NCBI RefSeq assembly: GCF_002288925.2 | Contig: NW_022098036.1 | Span: forward strand, 42,641,148 to 42,705,147 | Length of the DNA stretch: 64,000 bases | Source: Delphinapterus leucas | Taxonomy: Eukaryota; Chordata; Mammalia; Artiodactyla; Monodontidae | Direction of reading: 5' to 3' | Shown: piece by piece, positions 12,834 to 24,711 of the stretch | Position numbering within the stretch: position 1 is the stretch's first letter | Layout of the letters: every line of letters begins with the position of its first letter | The notes under the pieces: model-generated | What the model saw: the letters and a program-made list of their open reading frames with translations, nothing else | What the model was told of the DNA's origin: nothing | Databases searched by the model: none | Position numbers and translations under genes: made by a program

Positions 12834-13048
12834 CCGTTTTTGTTTTTGTTTTTTTGCGGTACGCGGGCCTCTCACTGTTGTGGCCTCTCCCGGTGCGGAG
12901 CAACAGGCTCCGGACGCGCAGGCTCAGCGGCCATAGCTCACGGGAGCAGCCGCTCCACGGCATGTGGGACCTTCTCGGACCGGGGAACGAACCCATAGTC
13001 CCCAGCATCAGCAGGTGGACTCTCAACCACTGCGCCGCGAGGGAAGCC
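12834..13048 (-). mobile_element. CHR-1-type tRNA-derived SINE
   Basis: T-rich tail at 12,834-12,855 on the plus strand (interrupted by G), then the GC-rich body and the tRNA head ending near GAGGGAAGCC. Flanking repeats CTGACCAGTGATCATTTTA (12,815-12,833) and CTGACCGGTGATCATTTTA (13,049-13,067) differ at one base. Several changes in the body suggest it is older than the 7.3-kb copy. Confidence 0.92.
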
Positions 13049-13200
13049 CTGACCGGTGATCATTTTAGAGATGATAGCAGCACTTACCTGCATAGAGTAC
13101 GTACAATGCATTTTTGACCTCTTGGTTCCCCATATGATTTTTCTCTACTTAGATTGCTTTCCCTTGGTAATCTTTATTCATCCTAAACCAACCTTCTCTC

Positions 13201-13405
13201 TCTCTCTTTTTTTTTAATTTTTTTAGATTTTCTGATGTGGACCATTTTTAAAGACTTTATTGAATTTGTTACAATATTGCTTCTGTTTTAGTTTTTGATT
13301 TTTTGGCTGCGAGACATGTGGGATCTTAGCTCCCCGACTGGGGATCGAACCCGCACCCCCTGCATTGGAAGGTGAAGTCCACCACTGGACCGCCAGGGAA
13401 GTCCT
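13201..13405 (-). mobile_element. CHR-2-like tRNA-derived SINE with an AT-rich 3' extension
   Basis: A second, different SINE type lies 150 bases from the previous copy. On the minus strand it begins GGACTTCCCTGGCGGTCC, has a B-box region around GCGGGTTCGATCCCCAGTCG, and continues through a CATGTCTCGCAGCC junction into an AT-rich 3' part ending in an A/T tail (plus-strand T runs at 13,207-13,226). Flanks TAAACCAACCTTCTCTC (13,184-13,200) and TAAAGCAACCTTCGCTC (13,406-13,422) are an imperfect target-site duplication. A near-identical inverted copy of its 3' part occurs at 14,603-14,666. Confidence 0.85.
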
Positions 13406-13614
13406 TAAAGCAACCTTCGCTCGTTGACTCAGGAAGTTTGCTACTTCCAACACAAATAATTTTCCAATAATATTAGTTTCCATTTTAAAAAATGAACAGC
13501 TACTATTTAATTGAACAATTATATTTGACAGACATTGAACTGGATTCTTTATATACAAGCATTCTTCCTGTCCTTAGATTTCTATAGCCCTAATGTTGTT
13601 TCTCATCTCTACTT

Positions 13615-13760
13615 CATTCATTCATTCATTCACTCATTCCTTCATTTAAGACATATACACATTTTTTGACCATTTACCACATGCTTGGAGTTATTCTAAG
13701 TGCTGGGGATACAGTGGTGAGCAAAACAGTCACTGCCTTCATGGAGTTTAGCTTCTGAAT
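13615..13760 (+). mobile_element. Ancient mammalian interspersed repeat (family not resolved)
   Basis: (TTCA)n followed by 'accacatgcttggagttatt', 'agtgctggggatacagtggt' and 'cactgccttcatggagttta' is a very common mammalian repeat signature. I cannot assign the family with certainty from memory. Confidence 0.5.
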
Positions 13761-14071
13761 AAATGACAAGCTCCTAGGAGATGGATTTCATCTTATTCTT
13801 TTCATTTGTTTTGCACACAGTAGAAAATAATATTTGTTACAAACCTAGATGCTTTTGCTGAAGAGGCAAAAACATAGGAACCTGGAAGCAATAAGACTAA
13901 CTTCAGCTGTGTTACAGGATGATTAAGAATTGTTGTGTAGCAACTCTCTAGATAATTTGATTAAAATCAGGTGCTGTTTGCATTACTGTCACTGTATCCG
14001 CATTGAAAGTGCTATGGTCAAAACTAGTCTCAGGAATGACTGAGACGTGCTTTTCAGAGTCCAACTCAGCT

Positions 14072-14190
14072 GCCTGCCTCCCTCCCTTCCTCCTTCTCTC
14101 TCTCGCTCTTTTTGCCTTTTCCCCTTTTTTCCTCCCTCCCTTCCTTCTTTCCTCCCTCCTTCCCTTCCCTTATTTTTCTTTTCTTCCAGA
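14072..14190. repeat. Polypyrimidine (CCTT/CT)n tract
   Basis: Over 100 bases of nearly pure C/T on the plus strand, mixing CCTT, CCCT and CT units. The Gly/Arg/Glu-rich open frame on the other strand is an artefact of this composition. Long polypurine/polypyrimidine tracts can adopt triplex structure, but nothing here shows a function. Confidence 0.9.
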
Positions 14191-14550
14191 ATCACCTAAA
14201 TCTTTTTCATAATAACATATGTTGTAAATTTTGCATCATTCATCTTAAAAGTATTAGCATTTAAGAGATGAGTGGTAGAGGGATGTAACATTAAATATAA
14301 AATTAAAGTATAAAATTTCAAATACTTTGATTCAGGAGTAGGGAAGTTTTATCAAGGCAAATGGTCTCAATAAAACTTAAAGTGATACTACCTACCAGTG
14401 ATCAACCCCTTGTAAAGAAAGGCTCCATCATTCTTAGCAATAAAGGCTGAGAAGTGGCATGATAGTGAAAGTGTGGTCAAAATTTTACTTTTTAGCATAA
14501 AAATTTCTTGGCAAGCGTTTTCTAAACTCAACATACATTAACTTTTTGAA
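14191..14550. other. No gene or clear repeat seen
   Basis: No recognisable gene, RNA or repeat. Confidence 0.5.
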
Positions 14551-14680
14551 AGTTATTAGGTTCTTCATTAATAAGCTAATAACCTAATATTAGGTTCTTC
14601 TTAAAATCAAAAACTAAAACAGAAGCAATATTGTAACAAATTCAATAAAGTCTTTAAAAATTGTCCAGAACCTAATAACT
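14551..14680. repeat. Inverted copy of SINE 3' part bracketed by short inverted repeats
   Basis: Positions 14,603-14,666 are the reverse complement of 13,239-13,302 over 64 bases with one mismatch. The copied block is bracketed by ATTAGGTTCT (14,589-14,598) and AGAACCTAAT (14,667-14,676). A longer pair, AGTTATTAGGTTCT at 14,551-14,564 and AGAACCTAATAACT at 14,667-14,680, also matches exactly. The rest of the SINE (head, body) is absent. The simplest reading is a local templated inverted duplication, not a separate SINE insertion. Confidence 0.75.
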
Positions 14681-15544
14681 AAGATAGCCGAAAGCCTATT
14701 GGCTGGAAAGTTTGATAAGGACAACTGAAAGAAGGGGAAACAAATCTGTTTTTCTAAGGATATATCTAACCGATCAAGCTTTCCTTCCCAACAGCACACA
14801 GATTTCCCGACTTTCAATCTGACACCCATAAATATTCCCACTCCGTAGGTCTTTGGGTTCCCCGGTCTCTATAAATATACCATAGCTTTTGATTGTTTTA
14901 TGATGGAAGTTTATTTTATTTTATTTTTGCCTGCACAGTTGGCTTTGTTTTTTTTCTATGCTTTATAGACCCTTGTCTTTTTATTAGTTCAGTGTTCCCT
15001 GTTGATTTTGTGTTTTATATTCCTGCTGTCACCACCAGAACCTCACTGTAAACAAGAATGTTGTATCTCAGTGGGTTATTTTCTGTTAATGACCTGTGAT
15101 ACAGTATATAAATAAACCAGCGAGTCATCCACAGGTGCAGTTTATTAGAGTTATTGCACTGTGGCTTGGGTAATGTTCCTCGGTTCTGTAAAACTTTGCT
15201 GCTTTGAGAAGCAAAGAGGCCAGCTAGCTGGCAGTTTTGAAGAGAGAAAAATGAGCCCATCACTTTGCAATGGATGGGAACCCAGCCTAATAATTATCAT
15301 TTTAATTTCTCAGTGTCAACATCTAGGTTGCTGTATGACTTAAAAAATTCCACAAAGCTGAATTACCCAGATAAAATGGTCTGGTTCTAATAGCTGTCTT
15401 GAGCAGTAGAAGGGAGCACACAATGGTCCCTCCCCACACACAAAAAATAAAACCACAGGAAAACAGACACACTATACTGCTCAATTAGAACAAGAGGGAT
15501 TGTTTGGGGTTGCACAGAGGTGCATAATGAAGACTGATAATGAT
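14681..15544. other. No gene or clear repeat seen
   Basis: Ordinary AT-rich sequence with no domain-bearing frame. A T-rich stretch lies near 14,910-14,960. Confidence 0.5.
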
Positions 15545-15730
15545 AGCTTATTAATGAATTCTCACAACCCCTGGTGAGGTAGGTGTTATTAAGACTCAGG
15601 TTCATGAGGGGCAATGGAGGCTAAGTAACTTGCCCAGGGCCATGCGGCAAATCAGTCCCTTTATGGGAACCAGAGACTCCAAATGAGCTCCTGCCACACC
15701 TCGTGGTCTAACCACTAGATCATGGTCTGT
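15545..15730 (-). mobile_element. MIR SINE fossil
   Basis: The plus strand shows the complement of MIR in order: 'attctcacaacccctggtga', 'gaggtaggtgttattaagac', 'ggctaagtaacttgcccagg', and an end at 'tctaaccactagatcat'. This is one of the better preserved MIRs in the window. Confidence 0.75.
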
Positions 15731-15959
15731 CTTTGTCCTGGGATGAAATTAGCAGAAGCGAAATTGGAGCTGAAGAGTCAAGAGATAGAAGGAATATTTG
15801 GTAATGATTTCAGAAGGGAACTGAAAGGTAATATAGGACTCTGGGGACACTAACGTGCTTTAGCGAGCAGATATGTGCTTCTGGCTTTGAAATACATTAC
15901 GAATAGATGCTGCCACACATCAGAAGCATTCAGGACTTGGGGAAGACAAGGAGAGAAAA

Positions 15960-16158
15960 CGCAGTGGTTGAGAGTCTGCCTGCTGATGCAGGGCACGCGG
16001 GTTCGTGCCCCGGTCCGGGAAGATCCCACATGCCGCGGAGCAGCTGGGCCCGTGAGCCATGGCCGCTGAGCCTGCGCGTCCGGAGCCTGTGCTCCGCAAT
16101 GGGAGAGGCCACAGCAGTGAGAGGCCCGTGTACCAGAAAAAAAAAAAACAAAAAAACA
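15960..16158 (+). mobile_element. CHR-1-type tRNA-derived SINE, slightly 5'-truncated
   Basis: Plus-strand element beginning within the A-box region (CGCAGTGGTTGAGAGTCTGC), with the B-box region GGGTTCGTGCCCCGGTCC, a GC-rich body, and a tail of A runs at 16,135-16,158. The first bases of the consensus head (GGCTTCCCTGGTG) are missing, and no clear flanking duplication was found. Confidence 0.9.
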
Positions 16159-18179
16159 GAGGTAAAGTGGAAAGTACAGTAGAGGAGAATGATGTCCTGG
16201 ACATTCTATACTGTTATGTAGTGTACTTACAACATAATTTAGCTCCAAACCTTATCTTGTTGGTCACACTGTGACGCAAATAAGGCTGCAGGCTTCTACG
16301 TTACTAATTTTGAGCAGAATATTAGTAGATGTTCTGTTATCTTTCCTGTTTTCTTATTATTCATAGTAATAAATGTTCACTTATAAATATTTAAAATTAT
16401 CTATCACTAGTATTAGAAAAAAAATTTCTCAGTTTTTGCCATAGGTATCCAGGATGACTCTATTCTGAACTAACAAAAGCAGCCAGTGCATAACAAATCC
16501 CCAATAATTTGTTTAACTAGTGCATGCACAGCCATACCTGTCACCGAAATGATGAGTTTCACTTTGATGCATCGCAATTTTCAAATTTGTTACAGGTCCT
16601 TAATCAGACAGACATACTGAATTCTCTTTGCCGTGTTTGTTCCAGAAATATTTCTGCTCGGTGGAATCTCGTGATCAGTTAGCTCCACTGTTTTTATCAA
16701 ATATACCAAAAACATGCAATCTATGCCACTGCACAAAACTAGTTTGGTGAGTTAGCATTCCAATACAATTTCTTCAAATTTACTAATTCAACTGAGAGTG
16801 AACTATCGATGCATAATCTTATAAGCAAAATATTGGCACATAGGTTTTATAATAGCCGATCATGACTATCCCATTACATTCTATTTCTTATTTGCCATCC
16901 CACAGTGTTGTCCTTATTTAATTCTTGAGGCATCATTACTGTTCATCTAGAGAGCACCTGTTACTTGAGGTGCATGTAGCAGAACAATGCCATTTTTCTT
17001 TGTTGTTGGCTTAAATAAGAGAAGCAGAGCTGCCACAGCGTGAAAATCATACCTGAGTTCTCTGTTCATACACTTTATCTCTCTAGTATTTCTCACCAAC
17101 ACTACTTTTGGGAAACTGATGGTCAAGTACCAAAGACCTGTACCCATAAGCACTTCTCTCTATATGGATTGCTTAAGGGGTTTATATCTTTATCGTCTCC
17201 TTATTAATACATACCAAGACACGGTTAAAATGGTAATGACTTCAGCCTTTCTCACTTTATGGAAACTCTTAAATCATTATCTAATATTAAATCTACCAAC
17301 TACTTGGTATAACAGTTTTTTGCTTTTTCTGTAAAGAAGAAAGAAACACCTATAATACTTGTTTACTACCAGGCAAGCCATTTTTTAAAAAAGGACAGGA
17401 ACATCAAATACTAATTGTAATACTTCTTTAACACCTAATATTTTAAAATTATTATAAATCATATTGACTGTTAGCTATGTGAGTGTTTCTCAGAACTTTT
17501 ATTCTTCACTGGCCTACCCAATTTATCGTGTGCTTAGAATCTTACATTTTTATTATTTCATACCTAACTTCCATTTTTACTAATTCAATTTCTAACTTAC
17601 TAAATAAGAACAGAGAAGTGAAAAATCTTACCTTTTGCCTGCTTTGAGAAATGACTTGAGAATGACACTTGAAATAAATGTTTGTATATGCTTGATTAAA
17701 TGCATGCATGGATGTATATTAACATACCTAATTTTCTTAGTGATTTAAATGACCTCTAATATTTCATCAAAAATTATAGCTTAATATAGAAAAAGCACTA
17801 TCAAAAGGGCCTCCAGAGGTTAGAATGTAAGTTAATTAATGGAGGGAATTAAATCCCTCCTCCCTGTTGCTTCTCGCTGTTGAAGAGCATCTGACACCAG
17901 GAGGTATGGGGCAGAGTGGTCCGAAGTCTCAGAAGAGGTTGGTAGGAAATGACCTGCCAGAGGTTAGCATCATAGTGGACCAGGGGAAGGGATGGGCTAA
18001 TGCTACAGACAAGCTCTTTTTCTCTGTCTCAAAGGAGCATTGCATGATGCATATATAGCTTTCGTTTTCTGCCTCTATGTCACCTCACTGCCAATATACC
18101 TGTTTTTTTTTTCTTGAACTGATGGGAAACTTTGGTATTAGAAATTCTAGAAGCTTAGCTTTTGAAGGGAAATTATAGA
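16159..18179. other. No gene or clear repeat seen
   Basis: About 2 kb of AT-rich sequence with no recognisable gene, RNA or transposon edge. Confidence 0.5.
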
Positions 18180-18600
18180 TTTACTCAAACTGTCATCTAA
18201 TGTCTGAATCCATAACACATTATTCTTGCTAAATAGAAATCCACCTCTACCTGAATACTTGCAGTGACTGCGAATTTACCACATGTCAAAGTACCTATTC
18301 TAAATCCTGCCTCTCTGTAGCTTTCACCCATTTGTCTAGTCTGCTTTATGGAATGACCACAATAAACGACTCTCTTCCAGGTGTCGCGCTTCAGAGTTTT
18401 GATGGCAGCCATCCCTGGTGAGTTCCTTCCTGACCTGAGATGCCATGTTACACCAGCAGTTCTTCATGTCACCTGGTTAGGAGACTGCCCTTATCTTCCT
18501 GACTACTGTTTTCTGAATGCATGCTGGTTTGTCAAGATCCCAAGAGTAAATATTTTCTAAGAATGGAAACAATATTCCAGGTATGGTATAATCAATGCAG
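18180..18600. mobile_element. CR1/L3-type LINE fossil
   Basis: Phrases such as 'tgcctctctgtagctttcac', 'tcttccaggtgtcgcgcttc' and 'caatattccaggtatggt' occur in the order and spacing of mammalian L3/CR1 3' ends. Divergence is high and no ORF remains. Confidence 0.5.
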
Positions 18601-18742
18601 TGTGTAACAAGGATATTAATTTCTAAAGTCTAGATATCATACCTCAACTAATGCCACTGAATTTGCTTAAATGGTTGATCAGCTGTATCACAGAACTGGC
18701 TCATAGTAAGCTTGAAGTCAGTTAGGAACTTCAGACATTTTC

Positions 18743-18751
18743 TCATATATA

Positions 18752-18802
<51 letters not shown>

Positions 18803-18891
18803 TACATATATATACACATATATATACACACACACAAACATATATATACACATATATATACATATATGTGTATATATGTGTGTGTGTGTGC

Positions 18892-18923
<32 letters not shown>

Positions 18924-18925
18924 CC
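18743..18925. repeat. Compound (TA)n(CA)n(TG)n microsatellite
   Basis: About 180 bases alternating TA runs with CA runs and then TG runs. Because CA blocks (18,784-18,802) precede TG blocks (18,878-18,891), the array is partly self-complementary. The 80-90-codon open frames with Y/I/H/T or V/C/Y runs are artefacts. Confidence 0.95.
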
Positions 18926-19089
18926 CAACTAGGTCTTTCTTACCTGCCTTTATGTATCATAAGATTATATTTATTAATAGATAAAGTATTCAGAAAAAAG
19001 GAGATAAAATAACTATTCTATTATGTGCTTATAAGCTCCCACCTGAAATATGTGTGTTGGTTCGCAACCTTAAGAGCTTTCCAGTGAAA

Positions 19090-19490
19090 TCTGAAACTGG
19101 TCCACATACACAGATAGCAAGAGAGACCCAAGAAAGAGGCAGAGCGCTCCAGATTGGTAGGTGGCAGCTTCAATAAGAAAGGGAACTATGTACAAGGCTT
19201 GTCTTGAGCGGCCACAAGATGAGTAGATCTCTGCATCAACCTGTCAGAATTTTAGAAGTTAATAGAGAGGCCTTAACTAGGTTCAGTCACAGTCACAGTC
19301 CAGATGGTCTCAACAACACCTTACTCTGTCAAGGCTGCACCCTTGAAACAGCTCTGACTATGGGAACAGTGGTCAGAGCACACATTCCAAGGACAGGGGA
19401 GGGGGAAGGAGACTCCCATTGTCCAGGTCCAGTTCGTGGGTCAACTGGCAATCATGTCCTCTTGATGTGTTGATTTCTGTGTCCTGCACT
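19090..19490. mobile_element. LTR-like interspersed repeat fossil
   Basis: Segments 'agattggtaggtggcagctt', 'gggaactatgtacaaggctt', 'ctctgtcaaggctgcaccct' and 'ccattgtccaggtccagttc' form a familiar repeated block of mammalian genomes that I associate with an ERVL/MaLR-type LTR. Family and strand are not certain, and there is no coding part. Confidence 0.4.
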
Positions 19491-22139
19491 TTGAAACATT
19501 TTGATATACTGTAGTATTTCTGGGGTGAAGGACAAGAATTGTTAGGAGATTTAAGGAGATGTCTTAGGAGGAACTGGGAAGAAGCATAAGGAAAAAATGA
19601 TGTGATAGCTATTTCTTTTGAGAGCTTTCTTCAAATGTCTGAATAGCTGCTATCGAAAGGTAGAAGTTAAACTAATATATGTTAAAACAAGGTGAAATTT
19701 AACCCCATAGTAGGAAGAATTGTCTTACCATTAGATTTTTTCAAAAGTGGCATAGGCTATTTTGGGCAATACCTATCAGCAATGGTTTAAAAAGTAGAAA
19801 AATTACTGACTGAAGATACTGTTAAGGGCATTAACTTGTCTGATGGGGCCTGGGCTAAATTATTTTTTCATGTTAATGAGTTTATACATATTTTTGGTAC
19901 CAAATAACATTAACATTTATCCTCACTAAATGTTATTTTATTACTTTGTCCCAATCTTTACTTTGTCATGTCCTGTAATTCGTATCATTTGCATACTTTA
20001 TAAATGTTGTTTTTATGTTCCTGTTTAAGTTATTGATATAAACATGGGCAGCAACATATTTAGGGGTCCAGTTGTTAATACTGGACAGCATGTGAAAGCC
20101 CATAAAGGAAACAATTGTTGAAGAGCATTTTACTATTTCATTCTACAAGATATTGTGGATGAATTTGCACATTGATTCTGATCACAGTTCTTTGATCTAC
20201 CACCTTATAATGCCATAGCAATCCAAAGGAAGGAGGCAGGGCAGAGGGAGGAAGGAAATTTGGTATGAGTACCTGAGCACACTTGTGCTGACTGTCGATG
20301 TGTTTACTTTCTGACATAGGACCAACTGGAAGCTGCAGCCTAGATTGAGGGGCGGGCTCAGGGTACAATGGGCTTCAAGTCTTGGTCTGCTAATGGGGAA
20401 CAAATCATATAAGAAGAGTCCTGGGGCTAAGCAGTGATCATTCAGGGTGAAATGCATGAATGGTAAAGACAGGAATAGCCTGGACTGCAAAATGAAGCAG
20501 TGGTTTAAAGGAGGTTGAAATTGTAGGAGAATAGAGCATCCATATCTAGAAAATGACAGAAGCAAAATAGTGGGCACAGGGGAAATGAATCAATTGGTCA
20601 GCTACAGAGTAGACAGACTGAAAGGAGCGTTCAGTTTGGGAGCTGAGTCCAAAACAACCTCATGAGCCAATCAACCTCTGCTCCAGCATCCCCTGAGATA
20701 TGGACTTGCTGGTCCTCAGAAGACTGAGAGTGTGGTCAGTGGTAGACACTCAAAATTCTTTTCTGTAATTTTTGTCTGCAATATACTTTTCCTCCTTTTG
20801 GAGACTGATCACTTTTGCATATTTCCAGTCCTAATTATCATCTTAAATAACTATAATTTTTCAAATATCCTAAACAGTGACATAGATTGCATTGCAAATT
20901 ATTTCAGCCCATGAGATATAACTCATATGGACCTAGACATGTAAACAGTTTGGTTAAAAGATCCCACAGTATCCCCAAATCCCAAGACCTAAAATGCTTT
21001 GAACCACTTAAGTTTTCTCTTAAAGTTTGTGCTAACTTCCTCTTTTAACCTGAACTGATGCAAGCCATTAGTTATGTCTCAATGCCACTACCACATCCCA
21101 GATGCCTCTGTGGAGAACAAATATTTTGTGGCATTTTTTTTTTTCTATTTTGTGACTTTGAGTGTTATTGCACTAAGAAGTGATGTGATTAACAGTGAGA
21201 AGAAGAAAGGGAGCATCTGTCAATATCAGTCACATAGAGTTGTAGTTACTGTAGATGCTTCAGTGTGGTACAGCTACGAAGCATATTTTTGAAGGGTAGG
21301 GTAGCACGTAAGACTTAAAAATAGAGAAAGACAAGTTGTTGAAGGATTTTAGTGACCATGATAAATAAAAAACAATAAAACATAAAAATAAAATGCACAT
21401 GGCAAAACCTAAAATAACCATTCACTTATCAAGTGAGTTTGACATTAGGAGAATATAGGTATTAACTGGTTTGTTGGTCATGAACAAGCTAGAATGCAAC
21501 AAGCAAAACAGAAAGTTGAAGATGAAAGGACGATTTAGAAAGTTGTCTACACAAAATTTAAGGAGTATCGTGGCATAAAGTTTCAGAAAATCTGTTGGAA
21601 AGGGGTTTACATAAATTATGATGCAGCTGAAAATTGCATTGATGGATTTGACAGAATATCTGGGGGAAACAACCTGCTTCCTGAGCAAATTTATAGTGCT
21701 AATGGACTGGTGCTCTGTTCCTACAAAAAACTTAAACATAGCCCATGAGAGAACATCAACAGGATAAGATATGAGTGATAAATTTCCTAGAAGGCAACAC
21801 TGTGGGCACACACCAGCTGAAGATGGTGAGAACTGAGAAAGCCAGCATGAGATATTTGGAAGAGGTACACAGTTAATCTGTGTGTTACTATGTGGACAAG
21901 AAATATTTTCTAGCAGCATAAGCCCATTGCAAGAAAGCTATCATGGAAAAAAAGTCTGAAATTTTATCATTTTTGGACACAAATCTCTCTCTTGAACTTC
22001 CTGTAAAAAGAAATGTTTTGACATTTAATTTCTCTCAATGAGTCATTCAGCCCTGTGACTACAGAGTTTTACTCTGTCCCACTCCAAACTAGTATAAATG
22101 ACAATTGTGACACTTGTAGGAGAGGAAAAAAGTATTTTC
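19491..22139. other. No gene or clear repeat seen
   Basis: About 2.6 kb without a recognised element. The open frames at 20,197-20,577 and 21,422-21,919 on the minus strand (126 and 165 codons) are the longest here. Both are hydrophobic/Cys/Ser-rich, lack domain signatures and have no visible splice or promoter context, so I do not call them genes. Confidence 0.5.
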
Positions 22140-22690
22140 TCTCCACACATCTTAGATTTATTGGCTGGTGCCCTGTAAGTTAAGACTGGCAAAAGACAAA
22201 TTAGCTAGAGAAAAACAAAGAGGAATTTATTAACATGTGCATAAGCACTGTACACATGGGAACACTCAGAGATGAGTGATTCAGAGGGGTAGTTAGAACT
22301 CTGGCTTATATAGTATCTTAACAAAAACAACACAAAACACAATAAATTTTTAGAGAATTGCCATGACAAAGGACTTTGAGTTTCTAAGTTGGCAAATTGT
22401 GGGAAGGTAAATATATGGGGGAACTAATCAAAGATAAGGGTTAGTTACTGAAGTTTGTTAGGCAAATTCCTTTGGTGCGGTCCCTGGGCTGATAAGGGTA
22501 GTTTTGTTTTTCCTGGTAGAGAGGGGAGGGAGGACACCTTTACAAATGTATGTTCTGCTTTTAGGCAAATAGAGAGAAGAGAGCTTTTCTTGTATCTTTT
22601 TCTCCTCAATTGCCTTCAGCTCAAAATAATCCTTATGCCAAAATCACATATTTTGGGATGGCATATTCCACTACCCTTCACACTGATATA
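22140..22690. mobile_element. LTR-like interspersed repeat fossil
   Basis: A block including 'aggaatttattaacatgtgc', 'gggaacactcagagatgagt', 'tgggggaactaatcaaagat', 'cctgggctgataagggtagt' and 'catattttgggatggcat' reads like a common mammalian LTR-class repeat. No coding remains and no flanking duplication was found. Confidence 0.45.
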
Positions 22691-22848
22691 GCCCTTTCTT
22701 TGAGACCCTCATGCAAACAGATATTGTAAACACTTATGGAATGTATAACACAAATCTAATTGGTTTGTATCTGTATATGTTTGAAACTTCAAAAAAATTA
22801 GAATTAAAAAGCAACAAAATACTTATCATCTCTATCTCGATTTCATTT

Positions 22849-22938
22849 ATTATTTCTATATACAAATTGTTTATTTCTATATACATAAATTCTATATACA
22901 TACATATTGTTTATTTCTATATACATAAACATACATAA
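22849..22938. repeat. Imperfect AT-rich tandem repeat
   Basis: The unit 'ttgtttatttctatataca' and shortened versions recur four times with small changes. It is probably expanded by replication slippage. Confidence 0.8.
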
Positions 22939-23184
22939 ACTGTAATGATATTCATAGTTTTTAATCTCACTTTTGGTGATTATTCCTACATTTTACTGGA
23001 GAAATTTTAATGTCATTGATTATGGGGTGTCCTTCCAGGCCCTGCTGTTGGTTTTGTTTTGTTTTGTTTTGAATACATAGTATATATATATATTGCCTTT
23101 ATAAAATCTAAAACAAATTGAATTTTGAAATATTTCGGTCTTGACAGTTTTCAGACTTAAGCTGTATATATTTATCTATGTAAT

Positions 23185-23290
23185 TTTTTATTGATTGATT
23201 ATAAGCTCCACAAAAACAGAAACTATAACTGTTTCAATTTTATTACCAGCATATCTCTACATGCCTGGTAGGGGATAAATATCTACTTAA
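23185..23290 (+). mobile_element. Probable L2 LINE 3'-end fossil
   Basis: 'gattataagctccacaaaaa' followed by 'tttattaccagcatatctct' and a decayed 'ataaatatctacttaagt' end follows the layout of the L2 3' terminus. Short and diverged. Confidence 0.45.
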
Positions 23291-23897
23291 GTTATAATGG
23301 AATGTTACTCTTCAAGTTTTTCCTCTCTTATCCTAAGGTATAATGCCTCTTTATCCTGTTTTTCCACACCTAGTGTGAAGGCCATTCACATTCCTGAAGG
23401 TGATTATAGGTTTGCTTCCTCTCAGACATCTGATGTCCCAAGATCCTTCTCCCTAAGCATCAGGCACATCCCTCACTTCCTTGTTAATCATCCTGCTGAG
23501 AATATGAATTTAAAATTCTTGTTTTCTTTTCTCTTTGAATGCTTCACCCACCAAGTCTCAGATCATTTTGAGTGTTCACCTTTTTAAATAATTCATAGGT
23601 TAATGCCAATCTTTTGTGTGTATTCTTGGTTTTGTATCCCTCTTCCAAATTACACGCATCAGTAAAAAATTTAAACTAATCATATACCCTCTGAGCAACT
23701 GCAGGACTTCTTTGAATGCTTTTGTTTTTCTCATGGACCATTTGCAATTGTGTAATCCCGATGCCATTTTTCAGAATCTTTTGTATAAGCCACATTCTTT
23801 CCCAAAGTCTCTTATCATGGTGCCATATTAATCTTTTCTTTAAACTATTCGAAATGTATGTTCCTAACCTGAAAAGAAAGCAGAGTAAATGGAGTTG

Positions 23898-24080
23898 TTT
23901 GCATTTACTAGGTATTACCTAGATGTTACCAACAGTATCTCATTTAATCCTTATAATGACCTTAAAAGTTGGCATTCTTATTTTGCTGATGAAGAAATTA
24001 AAACTCAGAGAGATTAAATAAATTTTCCACAACTGTCTAACTCCAGAGTCACATACTTTCACTTCATTACACCATTTATA
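23898..24080 (-). mobile_element. MIR SINE fossil
   Basis: The plus strand has 'agtatctcatttaatcctta', 'tgctgatgaagaaattaaaa', 'gagagattaaataaattttc' and a 'cttcattacacc' end, in the order of reverse-complement MIR. Confidence 0.7.
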
Positions 24081-24711
24081 CATCTAACCACATCTAGCTT
24101 TATCTGCTCATTATCATGAACACCTACCCAAGTTCCTGAACGTTTGAATTAAACCTGTTTTATTTTCCTTGTTGAACAAAAGAATATCCCATATAAGGTT
24201 TATTTTTTGCATTATTTCTTTTGTCTTCTGTGAGATTGCAACTGTGAAAAAGTTATGAATTTCACAATTTTTTGTTTGTTTTTCCAGTGGAGTTGAAACT
24301 TCTTGCCTCTGTTCAAGTTTTGGAAACTATATTTGGAATCTAGAAAAGGGAAAGTGAAGGTAGGAAACTTGTTGATTGTCTATTATGGCAAATGCTATGC
24401 TAAGTACTTAATTTTTACTAATTCCTTCATTTTTTCATAAGATATTATTATATTCAACTGATGGTTCTTTTTCCTTTTCCTTCCACTTAATTGAATTATC
24501 ATTCATTTTTCAAATAAGCATAATTAGTCAAGTTCTCTTCCCACCATTATCCCCACTTCCTCCTCCTCACACACATTCAATAAACAAGGCTACAGGAGAG
24601 AGAGAAAGGTATCTTTTACCCTATGTACCAAATATATTTGGAATTTCTGAGACTTGCAATGGAAAATAAAGGATTCTTGCTATGGATTATTTAGAATATT
24701 AAAGGTGGTTT
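24081..24711. other. No gene or clear repeat seen
   Basis: AT-rich sequence before the L1-B 5' end, with no recognisable feature. Confidence 0.5.

Noticed and set aside
13989..14195. Gly/Arg/Glu-rich minus-strand frame
   Set aside because: It is a direct translation of the polypyrimidine tract and has no coding support.
15960..16040. tRNA-like head with A and B boxes, considered as a tRNA gene
   Set aside because: No cloverleaf closing acceptor stem was evident, and the same head is repeated in every SINE with a body and A tail attached.
21422..21919. 165-codon minus-strand frame considered as a gene
   Set aside because: Cys/Ser/Phe/Leu-rich composition, no domain, no promoter or splice context. 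It looks like a chance frame in AT-rich sequence.
22849..22938. Regularly spaced repeats considered as a CRISPR-like array
   Set aside because: Units are AT-rich, imperfect and without unique spacers, and the host sequence is mammalian.
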